The notes under the pieces: generated by a model
Databases searched by the model: none
What the model was told of the DNA's origin: nothing
Seen by the model: only the letters and a program-made list of their open reading frames with translations
Translations under genes and position numbers: made by a program
Source: Mycoplasmopsis edwardii
GTDB taxonomy: Bacteria > Bacillota_I > Bacilli_A > Mycoplasmatales > Metamycoplasmataceae
Length of the DNA stretch: 64,000 nucleotides
Direction of reading: 5' to 3'
NCBI RefSeq assembly: GCF_900476105.1
Contig: NZ_LS991951.1
Location: 496,001-560,000, forward strand
In this document: in pieces, positions 20,498-29,983 of the stretch
Numbering within the stretch: position 1 is the first letter of the stretch
Layout: each line of letters opens with the position of its first letter

Positions 20498-22354
20498 ATG
20501 AAAAATAAATTCAAAATCATTTCATCATTATTAGCTTTAGCAGCACTTCCTATAGCTTCTTTAAGCTGTTCACCAAATGAAAAACAACAGAAACAAATCT
20601 CATACCCAACAACTGAGGCCATTGATAACGAAATTGTATTCACAGCAGCTCAAAGTGGCGTTTATCCTCTTATGATTGCTTTAAAACAAATTATCCCTTT
20701 ATACAATGAAACTATGAACGGACATAAAGATTATGTACCAGTTAAATTAGTCACACAAAACGAAAATAACGCAAGCTCAGAACTTGAATTAGGTGTGCAA
20801 CAAGCAAACTACATTAAAGAAAATTCAAAAAATGTAGCTAACATTATTTTAGGTAACCAAGGTACAGCTTATTTGGTTAATCAATATGATAAATTATTAA
20901 ACGTCAGTTCAGTTATCAAAAGTCAAGATTTCTTAGATAAGGTTTTAAATACTCATACAAAATTAGTTGGTGAAGATGTTAATAGTAAAAAAATCTTTAA
21001 CTTACCTTTTAATATCACAGATATCGATGCATTATCAATTAACTTAGACTTACTTGCTAAATTATTTGAAATTTTAGAAACAGCCAATGCAAAGATTGAC
21101 AAATCAAGTAAACTTTATCAAAAAGTTCAAGCATCAAGAAACCAAGGAAACGAAATTCCTACTGACTCAATTATCCACTTCGTTAAAGTAAAAGAAAATA
21201 ACAAATTAAGCCAATTAACAATTAATGATCAAACATTTGAAAACATTTTGGACTTAATGAATTTCTCAAAAGTTTTATTAGATAACTTGGAAATTGATAG
21301 AACTAAAGTTAATGCTGAAAAATATCCTACAAGGGATTTAGCTATTTTTTCAGTTGATTACCAACAAGATACATTCTTCAAAGTTTTAAACAATAAATTA
21401 AAAGGTAAAAAACTTTGAACATTAAAAGACTCAGAAAACCCATATGATTTATCAGAAATAAACTACCACATTAGTAGTGATAAAGATATTCAAAAAGTAT
21501 TTATCGAAACACTTGATGAGTTTATTGCACAAAACAAAAAGCTTGTAGAAAATAAGAACGTTTTATACAATGTAAAATATGAAAACAACAAAAATGAATG
21601 AGCTTCTTGAGAAATTAGAGAATATAGAACCGTTTTTGCTTTTGCTGCTGCAGTTGGATATGAACAATCAATTAAAAGTCCTACATCAGTAGCATTCTTT
21701 GCTGGCGGATCGGAAGAAAAAGCTGCACACTTCGCTACTGCTGATGATGTATTCTTACAGCCACAATTAACAAAAAATAATGCTACAGATACTTACACAA
21801 GTTATTGTGAAGGTGGTTCAAGCTTAATTCCTGTTTCTGTAGATAACAATGGAAAAGAAGATAAAGGTACAATTTTATTCTTAGATTGATTATATAACGG
21901 TGAAGTTGAATACGATGGAGAAAAAATTAAAGTTAGAGATTTATTAACTAAAAAATCTTCATACATCTTACCTTTAAAAGAAAAATTAACTACTGCAAGT
22001 GAAAATTGATTTGATACAGAAATTAATAAACTTTCTGCTAAAATCAATCATGAAAAAGCCTTACTAAGAAATGAAGAAAATGCAGAAACACAAGGTCAAC
22101 TTAAAAAATCAATAGCAAAACACACAACTGAAATTAACTACTTAAAAGCTGGAAAAGTATCTTACCAAAGTTTAAAAACATTTGTCAAAAAAGAAGACCA
22201 AGATTTCTCATACTTACCAATTGATGCTAAATCATCAAAAATTATTAAATTAATTAAAGATGTTTTAGAACAATCAACACTGAAAGAAAATGAAATCAAA
22301 AACTCAGGTCAAAGTGTTTTAAATAATATTTTAAATATAATAAATGAAAAATAG
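20498..22354 (+). CDS. Surface lipoprotein, probable extracellular solute-binding protein (P80/P68-like)
   Basis: A 618-residue lipoprotein with signal peptide and lipobox SLSC (Cys24). The mature part reads like a family 1 ABC solute-binding protein: DNEIVFTAAQSGVYPLMIALKQIIPLYN near the N-terminus, then GTILFLDWLYNGEV and KSSYILPLKEKL in the second lobe. Late residues (about 510-560) are a Lys/Glu-rich coiled-coil stretch. AGGAG precedes the start. No permease or ATPase genes are adjacent, so its transport partner, if any, lies elsewhere. The ligand is unknown. Confidence 0.65.
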
Positions 22355-22374
22355 GCCAAATGGTCTATTTTTCG
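22349..22374 (+). terminator. Terminator after the solute-binding lipoprotein
   Basis: AAATAGGCC-aaat-GGTCTATTTTT, overlapping the stop codon. Confidence 0.75.
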
Positions 22375-22464
22375 TACAAAATATTAAGATCAAACTTTAA
22401 GAAAAAATCTAAAATTTTTCACACATTAACGAGCCAATTTATATACACTTATTTAAATATAATA

Positions 22465-22470
22465 TATAAT
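22465..22470 (+). promoter_or_regulatory. -10 box of the ybeY-cdd-era operon
   Basis: TATAAT ends 7 nt before the GTG at 22478; a leaderless mRNA starting at GTG is likely. Confidence 0.5.
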
Positions 22471-22477
22471 TTTAATT

Positions 22478-22951
22478 GTGAAAAAATACCTAATGAATAT
22501 TAATATAGATAACAAAATTAAAGCGCCTGAAGTCTTTGAAAAGGAAATGTATTTAATATTAGAAAACTTTGCTAATTTCTTTAAGTTAGATACTAAAAAA
22601 GAAATTATTCTAGATGTTTCTATTGTATCTAGAAACGAGATTAGAAAGCTTAATAAAGAATATCGTAATAAAGATTACATTACAGATATTTTATCTTTTG
22701 ACTTCAGAGATCATGAGCTATATGCTAAATTACCAATCATACACCTTGGAGAATTAGTAATTTCATGAGATAGAGTCAAAAGACAGGCTAAAAAGTTTAA
22801 TCATTCAATTAAAAGAGAATTTTGTTATTTATTCACCCATGGTTTAGTGCATTTACAAGGTTATGACCATGAGGTTGAAAATGAAAGAATTCAAATGAAC
22901 AAAATGGTAGATGATATATTTAATCCATTAGGTATCAAAAGAGAGGTTTAA
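22478..22951 (+). CDS. ybeY: Endoribonuclease YbeY (rRNA maturation factor)
   Basis: A 157-residue metal-dependent RNase needed for 16S rRNA 3' processing. The zinc motif H-x3-H-x5-H is intact as HGLVHLQGYDHE, and RNKDYITDILSFDF is the usual upstream signature. GTG 22478 is taken as the start because of the nearby -10 box; ATG 22493 is an alternative. UGA near 22767 is Trp. It heads the conserved ybeY-cdd-era order. Confidence 0.92.
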
Positions 22952-22952
22952 A

Positions 22953-23345
22953 ATGAAATTTGAAACATTAAGAGATTTATTAAAAAAATCATACGCACCA
23001 TACTCAAACTTCCAAGTAGCTGCTATTGCTATTGATGAAGATGGTAAAGAGTACCACGGAGTTAACGTCGAAAACGCAGCTTACCCATCAGGATTATGTG
23101 CAGAAAGAAGTGCACTATTCGGTTCTGTAGCATATGGTGGAAAAGTAGGAACATTTAAAGAAATCCACATTATTGCTAAAAAAGAAGACGAAATTAGTCC
23201 ATGCGCTGGATGTAGACAAGTTATGACTGAATTCATGCCTATGGATGCTTTAGTGTACCAATACTCAAACGATGGTAAAAGAGTAAGAATTAACAAACTT
23301 TCTGAACTTGTTCCTTATCCAGTTCACATGAAAGATATTCAATAA
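22953..23345 (+). CDS. cdd: Cytidine deaminase
   Basis: A 130-residue homotetrameric zinc enzyme converting cytidine/deoxycytidine to uridine/deoxyuridine in pyrimidine salvage. The catalytic signature CAERSALF and the zinc ligands [12 protein letters not shown] are present, as is [10 protein letters not shown]. The stop codon overlaps the era start (TAATG). Confidence 0.96.
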   Translation: MKFETLRDLLKKSYAPYSNFQVAAIAIDEDGKEYHGVNVENAAYPSGLCAERSALFGSVAYGGKVGTFKEIHIIAKKEDEISPCAGCRQVMTEFMPMDALVYQYSNDGKRVRINKLSELVPYPVHMKDIQ

Positions 23346-24222
23346 TGAAAATTTGCTTTGCAAGTATTTTAGGAAGACCAAACGTTGGTAAAAGTAGTTT
23401 AGTTAATGCAATCATTGGTTACAATGTTGCGATAGTTACAGACACAGCCCAAACTACCAGAGATCAAATCACCGGAATTTATACCGAAGATGACTTCCAA
23501 TTAATCTTCACTGATACCCTGGAATTCATAAACCAGAAAACAAACTTGGTGAGTCATTAAACAAGTCAGCTTATGATGCAACTAAAAACGTTGATGTTTT
23601 ATTATTCTTAAGTCCAGCTGATGAAAAAATAGGACCTGGTGATAAAATGATTTTGGAAAAAATTTCTAATCATCCTCATAAAATTGCTGTTGTATCTAAA
23701 GTTTCGAAGATAAAGGGTAATCCTGAAGTAATGACAAGAAAAATACAAGAATTATCTGAATATAATTTTGAACATATTGTTTCAACTGATGTTAATAATT
23801 TAAATTCAATTTATTCTTTAATTGATTTAATAAAAGATAATTATTCATATGAAGGTGAAGCACAATATGATGAAGATTATGTAACAGATAAAACTGTTAG
23901 ATTTTTAGCTAAGGAAATAATTAGAGAATCAGCAATTAACGCTCTTTATGATGAACTGCCACATTCAATTGCTGTAGAAATTTTAGAATTCAACGAAGAT
24001 GATCCAGACCACACAATAATTGATGGTATTATTTATGTTAAAAAAGACTCTCAAAAAGGAATGGTTATCGGAAAAAATGCTTCTAAAATCAAAGAAATTG
24101 GTAAAATCGCAAGAATTAAAATTATGCAACAATTACAAACCAAAGTTACTTTAACACTTAAAGTCAAAGTTGCAAAAAAATGAAATGATGATCCCGAGTC
24201 ATTATCGAAATTTGGTTATTAA
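23345..24222 (+). pseudogene. era: GTPase Era with a 1-nt frameshift
   Basis: Era is a GTPase with a KH domain needed for 30S assembly. The first frame encodes [16 protein letters not shown] (G1) and QTTRDQITG (G2), then breaks at 23517-23519: ACT GAT ACC CTG, where DTPG needs ACC CCT GGA. One C appears missing from the C run. The other frame resumes with [19 protein letters not shown] and runs through VVSKVSKIKG and the KH loop IGKNASKIKEIG to the UAA at 24222, past a UGA Trp. Era is usually essential in Mollicutes, so a sequencing error, a recent mutation or slippage must be considered. Confidence refers to the identity and the observed frameshift. Confidence 0.88.
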
Positions 24223-24246
24223 AAAGCACTAAATTGTGCTTTTTAT
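24223..24246. terminator. Convergent terminator between era and res
   Basis: AAAAGCAC-taaatt-GTGCTTTTT, symmetric and flanked by A and T runs. Confidence 0.75.
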
Positions 24247-26573
24247 TTATTTCAACTCAATATTTCATTCAATGAAAAATAGTAATCACTTTTAATTTTA
24301 TCGTGTAATTTTGCAGAAATACTTTTAGTTTCTTGTAACTTTTCATTTAGAGAAGTTATTGTACTTGCGCCTGCAAAATAGAAATTAGCTTCGTCATTTT
24401 TTTGTTCAACTAAACAAATACAAAGAGTTAATTTAATATTATTATTCTTGTTTTGTTTTATGTAATTTAAATACTCTTGATAAAGTTTTTTAGTTTTATC
24501 TTCGTCTATATCGTTATTATAAGTTTTGATTTCTAGATAGACAAAGTGATCATTACTTTTTATTAAAAAGTCCGGATATGAGTTAGCCACTTCTAGTTCA
24601 CTAGTTATATATTGGAAATTGACTCCATTATTAACTGGATTTTTTGATCAAACTTTTACATTTTTGTTATTCCTGATGACGGTTTTCAGTTCTTTAACGA
24701 ATAATTTTTCCGAATTTGAATCTAATCTAAATTCAATTTCTTCTGATAAATTATCTCTGTATGCAAATTCGTTATTTGAGTTTATTTTGCTTTCACTACT
24801 TCCATATTCATTCATGTAAGTTGGCAAAAGATTATTTTCATCTAGTTTATAAATAATTGAATTATCTAGTATTTCTTTTTCAAATTGATCATTATATGTT
24901 TTTTTCAATAGATCGCCGAATCTTTTAATGAAAATAAACCAAAATATATGTTTGTTGATTTCTTTTTTAAGATTCATTTCATAAAAGTTTCAAACAAATT
25001 CTAATATTCTATTAGTTAGGTATTTCTTAAATTGATAAAATAATTTTTTATTGTAAATTTCAAGTTCAAGTAGATTATAAATTTTACTACTTACAAATAA
25101 GCTTTTACCATATGCTTTAGATTCGCTTATGATAAATCCATTTTCATTAAATTCATTTTTAATTGAAAGACTTTTTTGAATAAAAACTTCGTTATTAAAA
25201 TGATTTTTATTTTGGAGTTCTTTTATAATTTCATTACTATAAATTTCTTCGTCAATTAGTTTGTTTTTATATTTTAATTCAATACTTCCTGAAACAAATT
25301 CCTCAGAAATAAATTTATCTTTTAGAATAAAAGATTTTGAAGATTCTTCTTTAATATTCACATTGCTATATAAATAATAATTTTTTGCAACAGATGTTTC
25401 ATGGAAATCAAATCCAGGAAATGGATTTCTTTTAATTCTTCCAATTGTTTGAATGCTTAAATTACTTGATGAAACATGTCTTAGTTGCACTAACATACAT
25501 GCTCTAGGGATATTTCACCCTGTAGCTGGACCTACTTTAAAAATAATTACATCAACTGGTGATGAATCTTTGGAAATATCTCTTAGTGAATAATTTGCTT
25601 TATGTCTTAAATTACTATCTTTGTTACTTTGATCAAAATATTTTACTCATGATAAATTATTTTTTTCTAATGTTTTTATAATTAAATCAATGTTTTGGTC
25701 AAAAATTAAACTTTTTTCCTTATCAGAGCTATCATTATCAACTTGAATAAGCATAGCAGGGTTAATTCCAACTAATCCAGGTTCATTAATATTATCATTA
25801 TATTTTTCTTTTATTATTTTAAATTCTTCACATGCTTTTTGTAAAATAACTTCATTATCTAATAAACTACCGTCTTTAATATTCTTGTTGTAATATTTCT
25901 TGTTTTTTAACAACTGAACTCTATCATTAAACAATTCATCTTCAGTTAATTCAATTAAATCATGGTCGGTTTTTGGTGTTGCAGTCATTTTAACAATAAA
26001 ATGAGCAGAATTTTGCATTTTTTCTTCAAAATTCTTTTCATAATGATTAGTTTTTTTAACTTCGGCACCAATATGTGCTTCATCACGAATGTAAATTAGT
26101 TTATATCCGTTTAATCTAATTTCTCCTAAAAAAGATTCTATTGATCCTTGTTCTGATAAAATAGAGTGTTTTCTAAAGGAAGCTCCACCCATTATGTATA
26201 AATGATTTTCTTTAGCAAAAAATTGATAATTTTTTTCTATTTTAGAATTTTTGGCTACATTTGATGGACTTTCAATTCTTTCGATTTGAATATCCTTGTT
26301 CAAAAGATATTCTTTATAACTTTTAAAACTCTCTTCCATTTGTTTTGGTAATTCAGCACTTGATAAGGTAACTATTACAAAAACAAGTTTTTGGTCACTC
26401 TCTAATTTACTTCATTCAATTAATTGGTCAACATAATTAAGCATCATAAAAGTTTTACCAGAACCTGTTGGCGCCTTAAAATATGTTGCATCAGGAATAT
26501 TTGATTCTATACTATTGAGTGTTTTATTAACCAAAGCATTAATTACACGAGATTGAGAATTAGTTAGATTCAT
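24243..26573 (-). CDS. res: Type III restriction enzyme, Res subunit
   Basis: An intact 776-residue frame with several UGA Trp codons. It has an SF2 helicase core: Walker A APTGSGKTF (about residue 35), motif II RDEAHIG, motif III MTATP, and QTIGRIKRNPFPG as motif VI. The C-terminal nuclease is a PD-(D/E)xK fold: YPDFLI (about residue 666) and YLEIKTYN (about 680). Type III Res cuts about 25-27 bp from one of two head-to-head sites and needs Mod for recognition. Its ATG lies inside the end of mod (14-nt overlap). It is shorter than typical Res (~900 residues). Confidence 0.9.
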
Positions 26574-28218
26574 TATTTTCCTTTAATTGTGGTTTTAATG
26601 ATAATAATGAATTTAATAAATTAGTATAATCTTTTTCACTTTCTTCACTAAGTGAATTAACTCCAAAATCTTTTAATAATTTAATTAATTCTTTTACAAT
26701 TTCTTTAACATCAATATTATTAAATAAACTAATATCATAATATTTTATGTTATAAACATTTAAATTAGATTTATATGGTTCGTTTTTGTTAGTTCACTCA
26801 AAAGTTTCTCCTTTTGATCCTATCCCATGATTTATTCTGTAAAGTCTTTCATAATTTACATCTATACCAATGTTGTTTTCGTTGTTTGTGACTAATGTGA
26901 AAGTTCTATTTCCACCATCTTCTTTGTTAAGTTCTAAAACAGCGTGACCCGTTGTTCCAGAACCAGCAAAGAAGTCTAAAACTTTAACGTTTTTATTATC
27001 TAACTTAAGTTTGATCAATGTTTTTATAAGTTCGTGAGGTTTAGGGTATGAAAAATTTATTCTAAACTCACTTAGTACTTTTGTTCCATTCACATTAGAA
27101 AAAGAATTATTATTAGAAAATTCTAATGTATTCATTATCATATTATAATTGTTGACTTGAATTAAACTATTACTTTTTTCTTCAAAAATATAGTTAAGAT
27201 AATTTTGTTTTCTAACAGAATTTTTTTCTTTGTTAATTTTTAGTATTCCCAATTTAATTGCAGATTCAAATCTTTCTTTATTTCACAATCATCTTCATCT
27301 AGTACCATCTGATAAAATCGGTTTAAAAATATGGTTGTCTATCTTTATATCATAATCTAATGATTCAATATAACCTTGTCCTTTTGAGGCCAGTATAGAT
27401 GACGTATCATTTTCGAAATATTCTCTACCATTAGAATCTTTAAGAATTTTTTTATTGAGCTCTTTCGAAACGATTTTGTTAAATTTACTTCTATTTTTAT
27501 TTAAAACAAAAATCAAAATATAATCATGGTTTGTATTAACATATACTTCTTGCGCTGCTCTATGTGGTGTTGTTATTCTTGGAACACTAGCCACAAAATT
27601 CTCTTCACCAAAAATTTCATCCATTAAAACTTTTAAATAAGCTTGTTCCGCATCATCAATTGATACAAAAATTACTCCATCATCTTTGAGGAGTTCTTTA
27701 GCTAGTTTTAAACGTTCATTCATGAAATTTAATCAACCATTTCGAGAATATTTGTCTCTATAAACAAATTTCGTTGCTTGAACATTTTCTTTATCGTTTG
27801 CAATGGAATTTCCATCATTTTTTGTTGCTTCTGTATTGTAAGGAGGATCAATATAGATTAAATCGTACTTAGCTGGCGCGCCAGCTCTCTCTCTCTCTCT
27901 CTCTATGAGCAATAAGTTCTTTAGTGCATCATAGTTCTCTCCTATTATTAAAGTATTTTCTTTTGTTTTGTTTTCATCTAAAACAAAACTAAGACTGTCA
28001 TCTTTTTCTAATAATGCAATAGTTTGAGAATTTGATTCAGGTGCTGAATCAAATCTAAATCCAGTTTTTATTCTTTGTGCTATAAATTGAAAAACATATT
28101 CTAAATCTTTATCTTCGAATTTTTCTAAAATTTTTATAGCTAAATCTTTTTGGTCTTGGTTTAATTCTTTTGATGAAATTTCATCAATTAAACCTTTAAA
28201 CTTATCAAGTAAAGTCAC
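26560..28218 (-). CDS. mod: Type III DNA N6-adenine methyltransferase, Mod subunit (phase-variable repeat)
   Basis: A 552-residue beta-class amino-methyltransferase. Catalytic motif IV is IYIDPPYNTEAT (about residue 122) and SAM motif I is DFFAGSGTTGHAV (about 415), in the beta-class order. GTG 28218 is the start, with AAGGGGGAAT upstream. A (CT)10 repeat on the plus strand at 27885-27904, read as (AG)10, encodes the IERERER stretch just before motif IV. Ten units keep the frame open; gain or loss of one unit would shift it. The gene is therefore in the ON state here. Mod specifies the methylated sequence, which cannot be read from the protein by eye. Confidence 0.92.
27869..27884. repeat. 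16-bp perfect GC-rich palindrome inside mod
   Basis: AGCTGGCGCGCCAGCT, with 12 of 16 bases G or C in a genome near one quarter GC, abuts the (CT)10 tract. It encodes the AGAPA residues before the DPPY block. Confidence 0.9.
27885..27904. repeat. (CT)10 simple sequence repeat in mod
   Basis: Ten uninterrupted CT units (AG on the coding strand). Dinucleotide tracts of this kind change length by slipped-strand mispairing and switch mod genes on and off. Confidence 0.95.
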
Positions 28219-28226
28219 TATTCCCC

Positions 28227-28430
28227 CTTATTTATTTACTTATTTAAATTGTACCATTTTATACAAATAGTTATTGATGCTAATTACGATTAAAAAATAA
28301 CTTAATTCTTTATTTGTACTTTAATTACTAGTTTGTATACTTTATTTTTTGTTTCACGAACAAAAAATACGAATAATTATAATGACCTAGATTTTATTCA
28401 ATACATAAATTGCTACTTTATTTCTTTTCA
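28227..28430. other. Intergenic DNA upstream of mod
   Basis: About 200 bp of AT-rich DNA without a gene. It contains a hairpin TATTTTTTGTT-tcacg-AACAAAAAATA at about 28343-28369 that could terminate transcription in either direction. The mod promoter should lie here but no strong -10 stands out. Confidence 0.4.
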
Positions 28431-28575
28431 CTGAATTACAAAGTCAAGTGCAGCAGTATAATAGTAAAATAATAATAAAATCCCTCCCATTCGAACCTTA
28501 AAAACGGTTAAGTTTTTTTGAATTCGGATCGGGGGATTTTTTAATTATATTGTTGCATTTGATTTTGCAATTCAG
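28431..28575. mobile_element. MITE-like element, copy A (145 bp)
   Basis: Bounded by 25-bp imperfect terminal inverted repeats with 4 mismatches: left starts CTGAATTACAAAGTCAAGTG, right ends TTTTGCAATTCAG. Inside lies one hairpin module (28478-28541) with outer stem AAAATCCC/GGGGATTTT and an inner CTTAA/TTAAG stem followed by T7, i.e. an intrinsic terminator. No transposase is present. The same ends and module recur at 56.7-57.0 kb. Confidence 0.65.
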
Positions 28576-28608
28576 CAAAAATATCATGAAACCTTATATT
28601 TTTTATAA

Positions 28609-29127
28609 TTATTTTCTTCTTAAGATATTAATAAATTTGAATCAACAATAAAAATATTGAATACCTATGACAATGAAAAATGAAAAATAAACAAAAAAAG
28701 CTAGAGGAACAAAATTAAATGAAATACTTAGTGAAATAGCTATAATAGACAAAGAAAAGATAATTAAAATAAGTATTAAATTGTTTCTTTCTTTTACTTT
28801 ATCTTCATTGTGTAAAATAATATTATTCTTCTTTCAAAACAAGATAGGAAATAAACTTTTTAAAATTCCATTTTTATTTCTTAGAAGAATAAATACTTGT
28901 GTTATTCAAACAAGAAATAACGAAACATAAATTAATAAAAAAGAAATTAAATAAGATCAACTTGCACTTATTCTTGATTTTAATGCCTCAGGCGTGTTTT
29001 CAGTAAATTGCAAATTATAGTTATGCGCCCAATTAACATATAAAGGTATCATTATTAATAAACTTAACAAAATAGCTAAAAATGCTATATTAAAAAATAT
29101 AAAAAAATCTTTTTCTTTTATTTTCAT
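28609..29127 (-). CDS. Membrane protein of unknown function (4 TM)
   Basis: A 172-residue frame interrupted by UGA Trp codons, so it is not visible under the standard code. GAGGTGAAA precedes the ATG. Hydrophobic stretches are FFIFFNIAFLAILLSLLIMI, SYLISFLLIYVSLFLVWI, LILILIIFSLSIIAI and FFVYFSFFIVIGIQYFY, giving four probable transmembrane helices, with a charged loop between helices 2 and 3. I do not recognise a family. It lies between two IS-like remnants, suggesting it is accessory. Confidence 0.6.
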
Positions 29128-29175
29128 TTTCACCTCAAATATAATTATATATTATTTCTTTCGGATTACTTTTAT

Positions 29176-29322
29176 AGATAACAAGCAAAAAAGTAACGAC
29201 CAAAAAAGGTTGTTATCCCAAAATGCAAAGTCAAGTGCAACACTAATTTTAAATAAAAAAACATCAATCATTAGGTCTGGAAAAATCATTTGGAAGTGTT
29301 CGAATGATTTTTCCAGTCTAAA
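29176..29322. mobile_element. MITE-like element, copy C (partial)
   Basis: A hairpin GATAACAA...TTGTTATC (29176-29216) leads into the left end TGCAAAGTCAAGTGCAACAC (29224-29243). The second hairpin module follows at 29273-29319, with stem GTCTGGAAAAATCATT / AATGATTTTTCCAG. The right terminal repeat is not present, so this copy is truncated. The module is shared with copies at 54181 and 56798. Confidence 0.55.
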
Positions 29323-29386
29323 GCGGTTTGTTTTTTAAATGATTAATGTTTTTTATAAGTTTTTCATTTTTTTCTTTATCAATCAT
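29318..29386 (-). CDS. Possible 22-residue peptide or truncated gene start
   Basis: MIDKEKNEKLIKNINHLKNK.. has a good ribosome-binding site (AAAGGAGAATC) but stops where the repeat module of copy C begins. It may be the 5' stub of a gene cut by the element, or a real small peptide. No family is recognised. Confidence 0.3.
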   Translation of the reverse strand: MIDKEKNEKLIKNINHLKNKPL

Positions 29387-29461
29387 GATTCTCCTTTTTT
29401 TCTATATATTTAATATTGAATAAATTTAATAAAATCTTATACATTTTTTTACTAAAAATTA

Positions 29462-29514
29462 GTACTCTCACAGAATTCTGTGAGAGTAAAAAAATTCCGG
29501 AAACCACCGGAATT
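29462..29514 (-). terminator. Double hairpin ending the trpS-thrS operon
   Basis: On the minus strand ATTCCGG-tggttt-CCGGAAT is followed by T7, then by a perfect 26-bp palindrome (29462-29487; arm TACTCTCACAGAA). The first is a standard terminator; the second is a stronger cruciform-type stem. Confidence 0.8.
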
Positions 29515-29983
29515 AAGACTTTTTGGAAATAAGTTTTCTTACTTTATTGATATAAATTTCTTTAGAAAAAGCTTTTGTTAGTGCATAAAAAATTAAATAA
29601 ATAACAAAAACCGGAATAATATCATATTTATACCAAGTCCATTTTAATATTTCTTCATTTGAACTTGAATTTGAATCAATTACATAAGTTGGGATCCAAA
29701 AAATAGTAATAACAATAGCAATTATAAAGGCTACAATTTGTAAATAAATTAACCTTAAATTATTTGTTAAAACTAAAAACAAAGCTAATAAACTAAAAAT
29801 AGTTGTGAATATAAAACTAGATATTATTCTCCATGTAATAGAAAGTTCTCAATTTGTGTCTAAAAAGAATTTTCATTGAATTACTTTATCACTTAACAAA
29901 AGCATTCCCAGAGAAGATAAACTAAGTAATATAAAAAAGATTTTTTCTAAAATATTTTTTTGGTAAACAGGTTTATTAAACAT
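29513..29983 (-). CDS. Membrane protein of unknown function (4 TM), coupled to thrS
   Basis: A 156-residue protein with hydrophobic segments FFILLSLSSLGMLLL, IISSFIFTTIFSLLALFLVL, LQIVAFIIAIVITIFWI and IIPVFVIYLIFYALT. The third and fourth are separated by a polar SNSSSNEEILKWTWYK loop. The ATG overlaps the thrS stop (TAATG), and two UGA codons in the N-terminal third are Trp. Similar in plan to the 172-residue protein downstream but without evident sequence similarity. Function unknown. Confidence 0.65.

Noticed and set aside
28484-28500. TTCGAACC as a possible tRNA T-loop
   Set aside because: No acceptor or anticodon arms surround it; it belongs to the hairpin module of MITE-like copy A.
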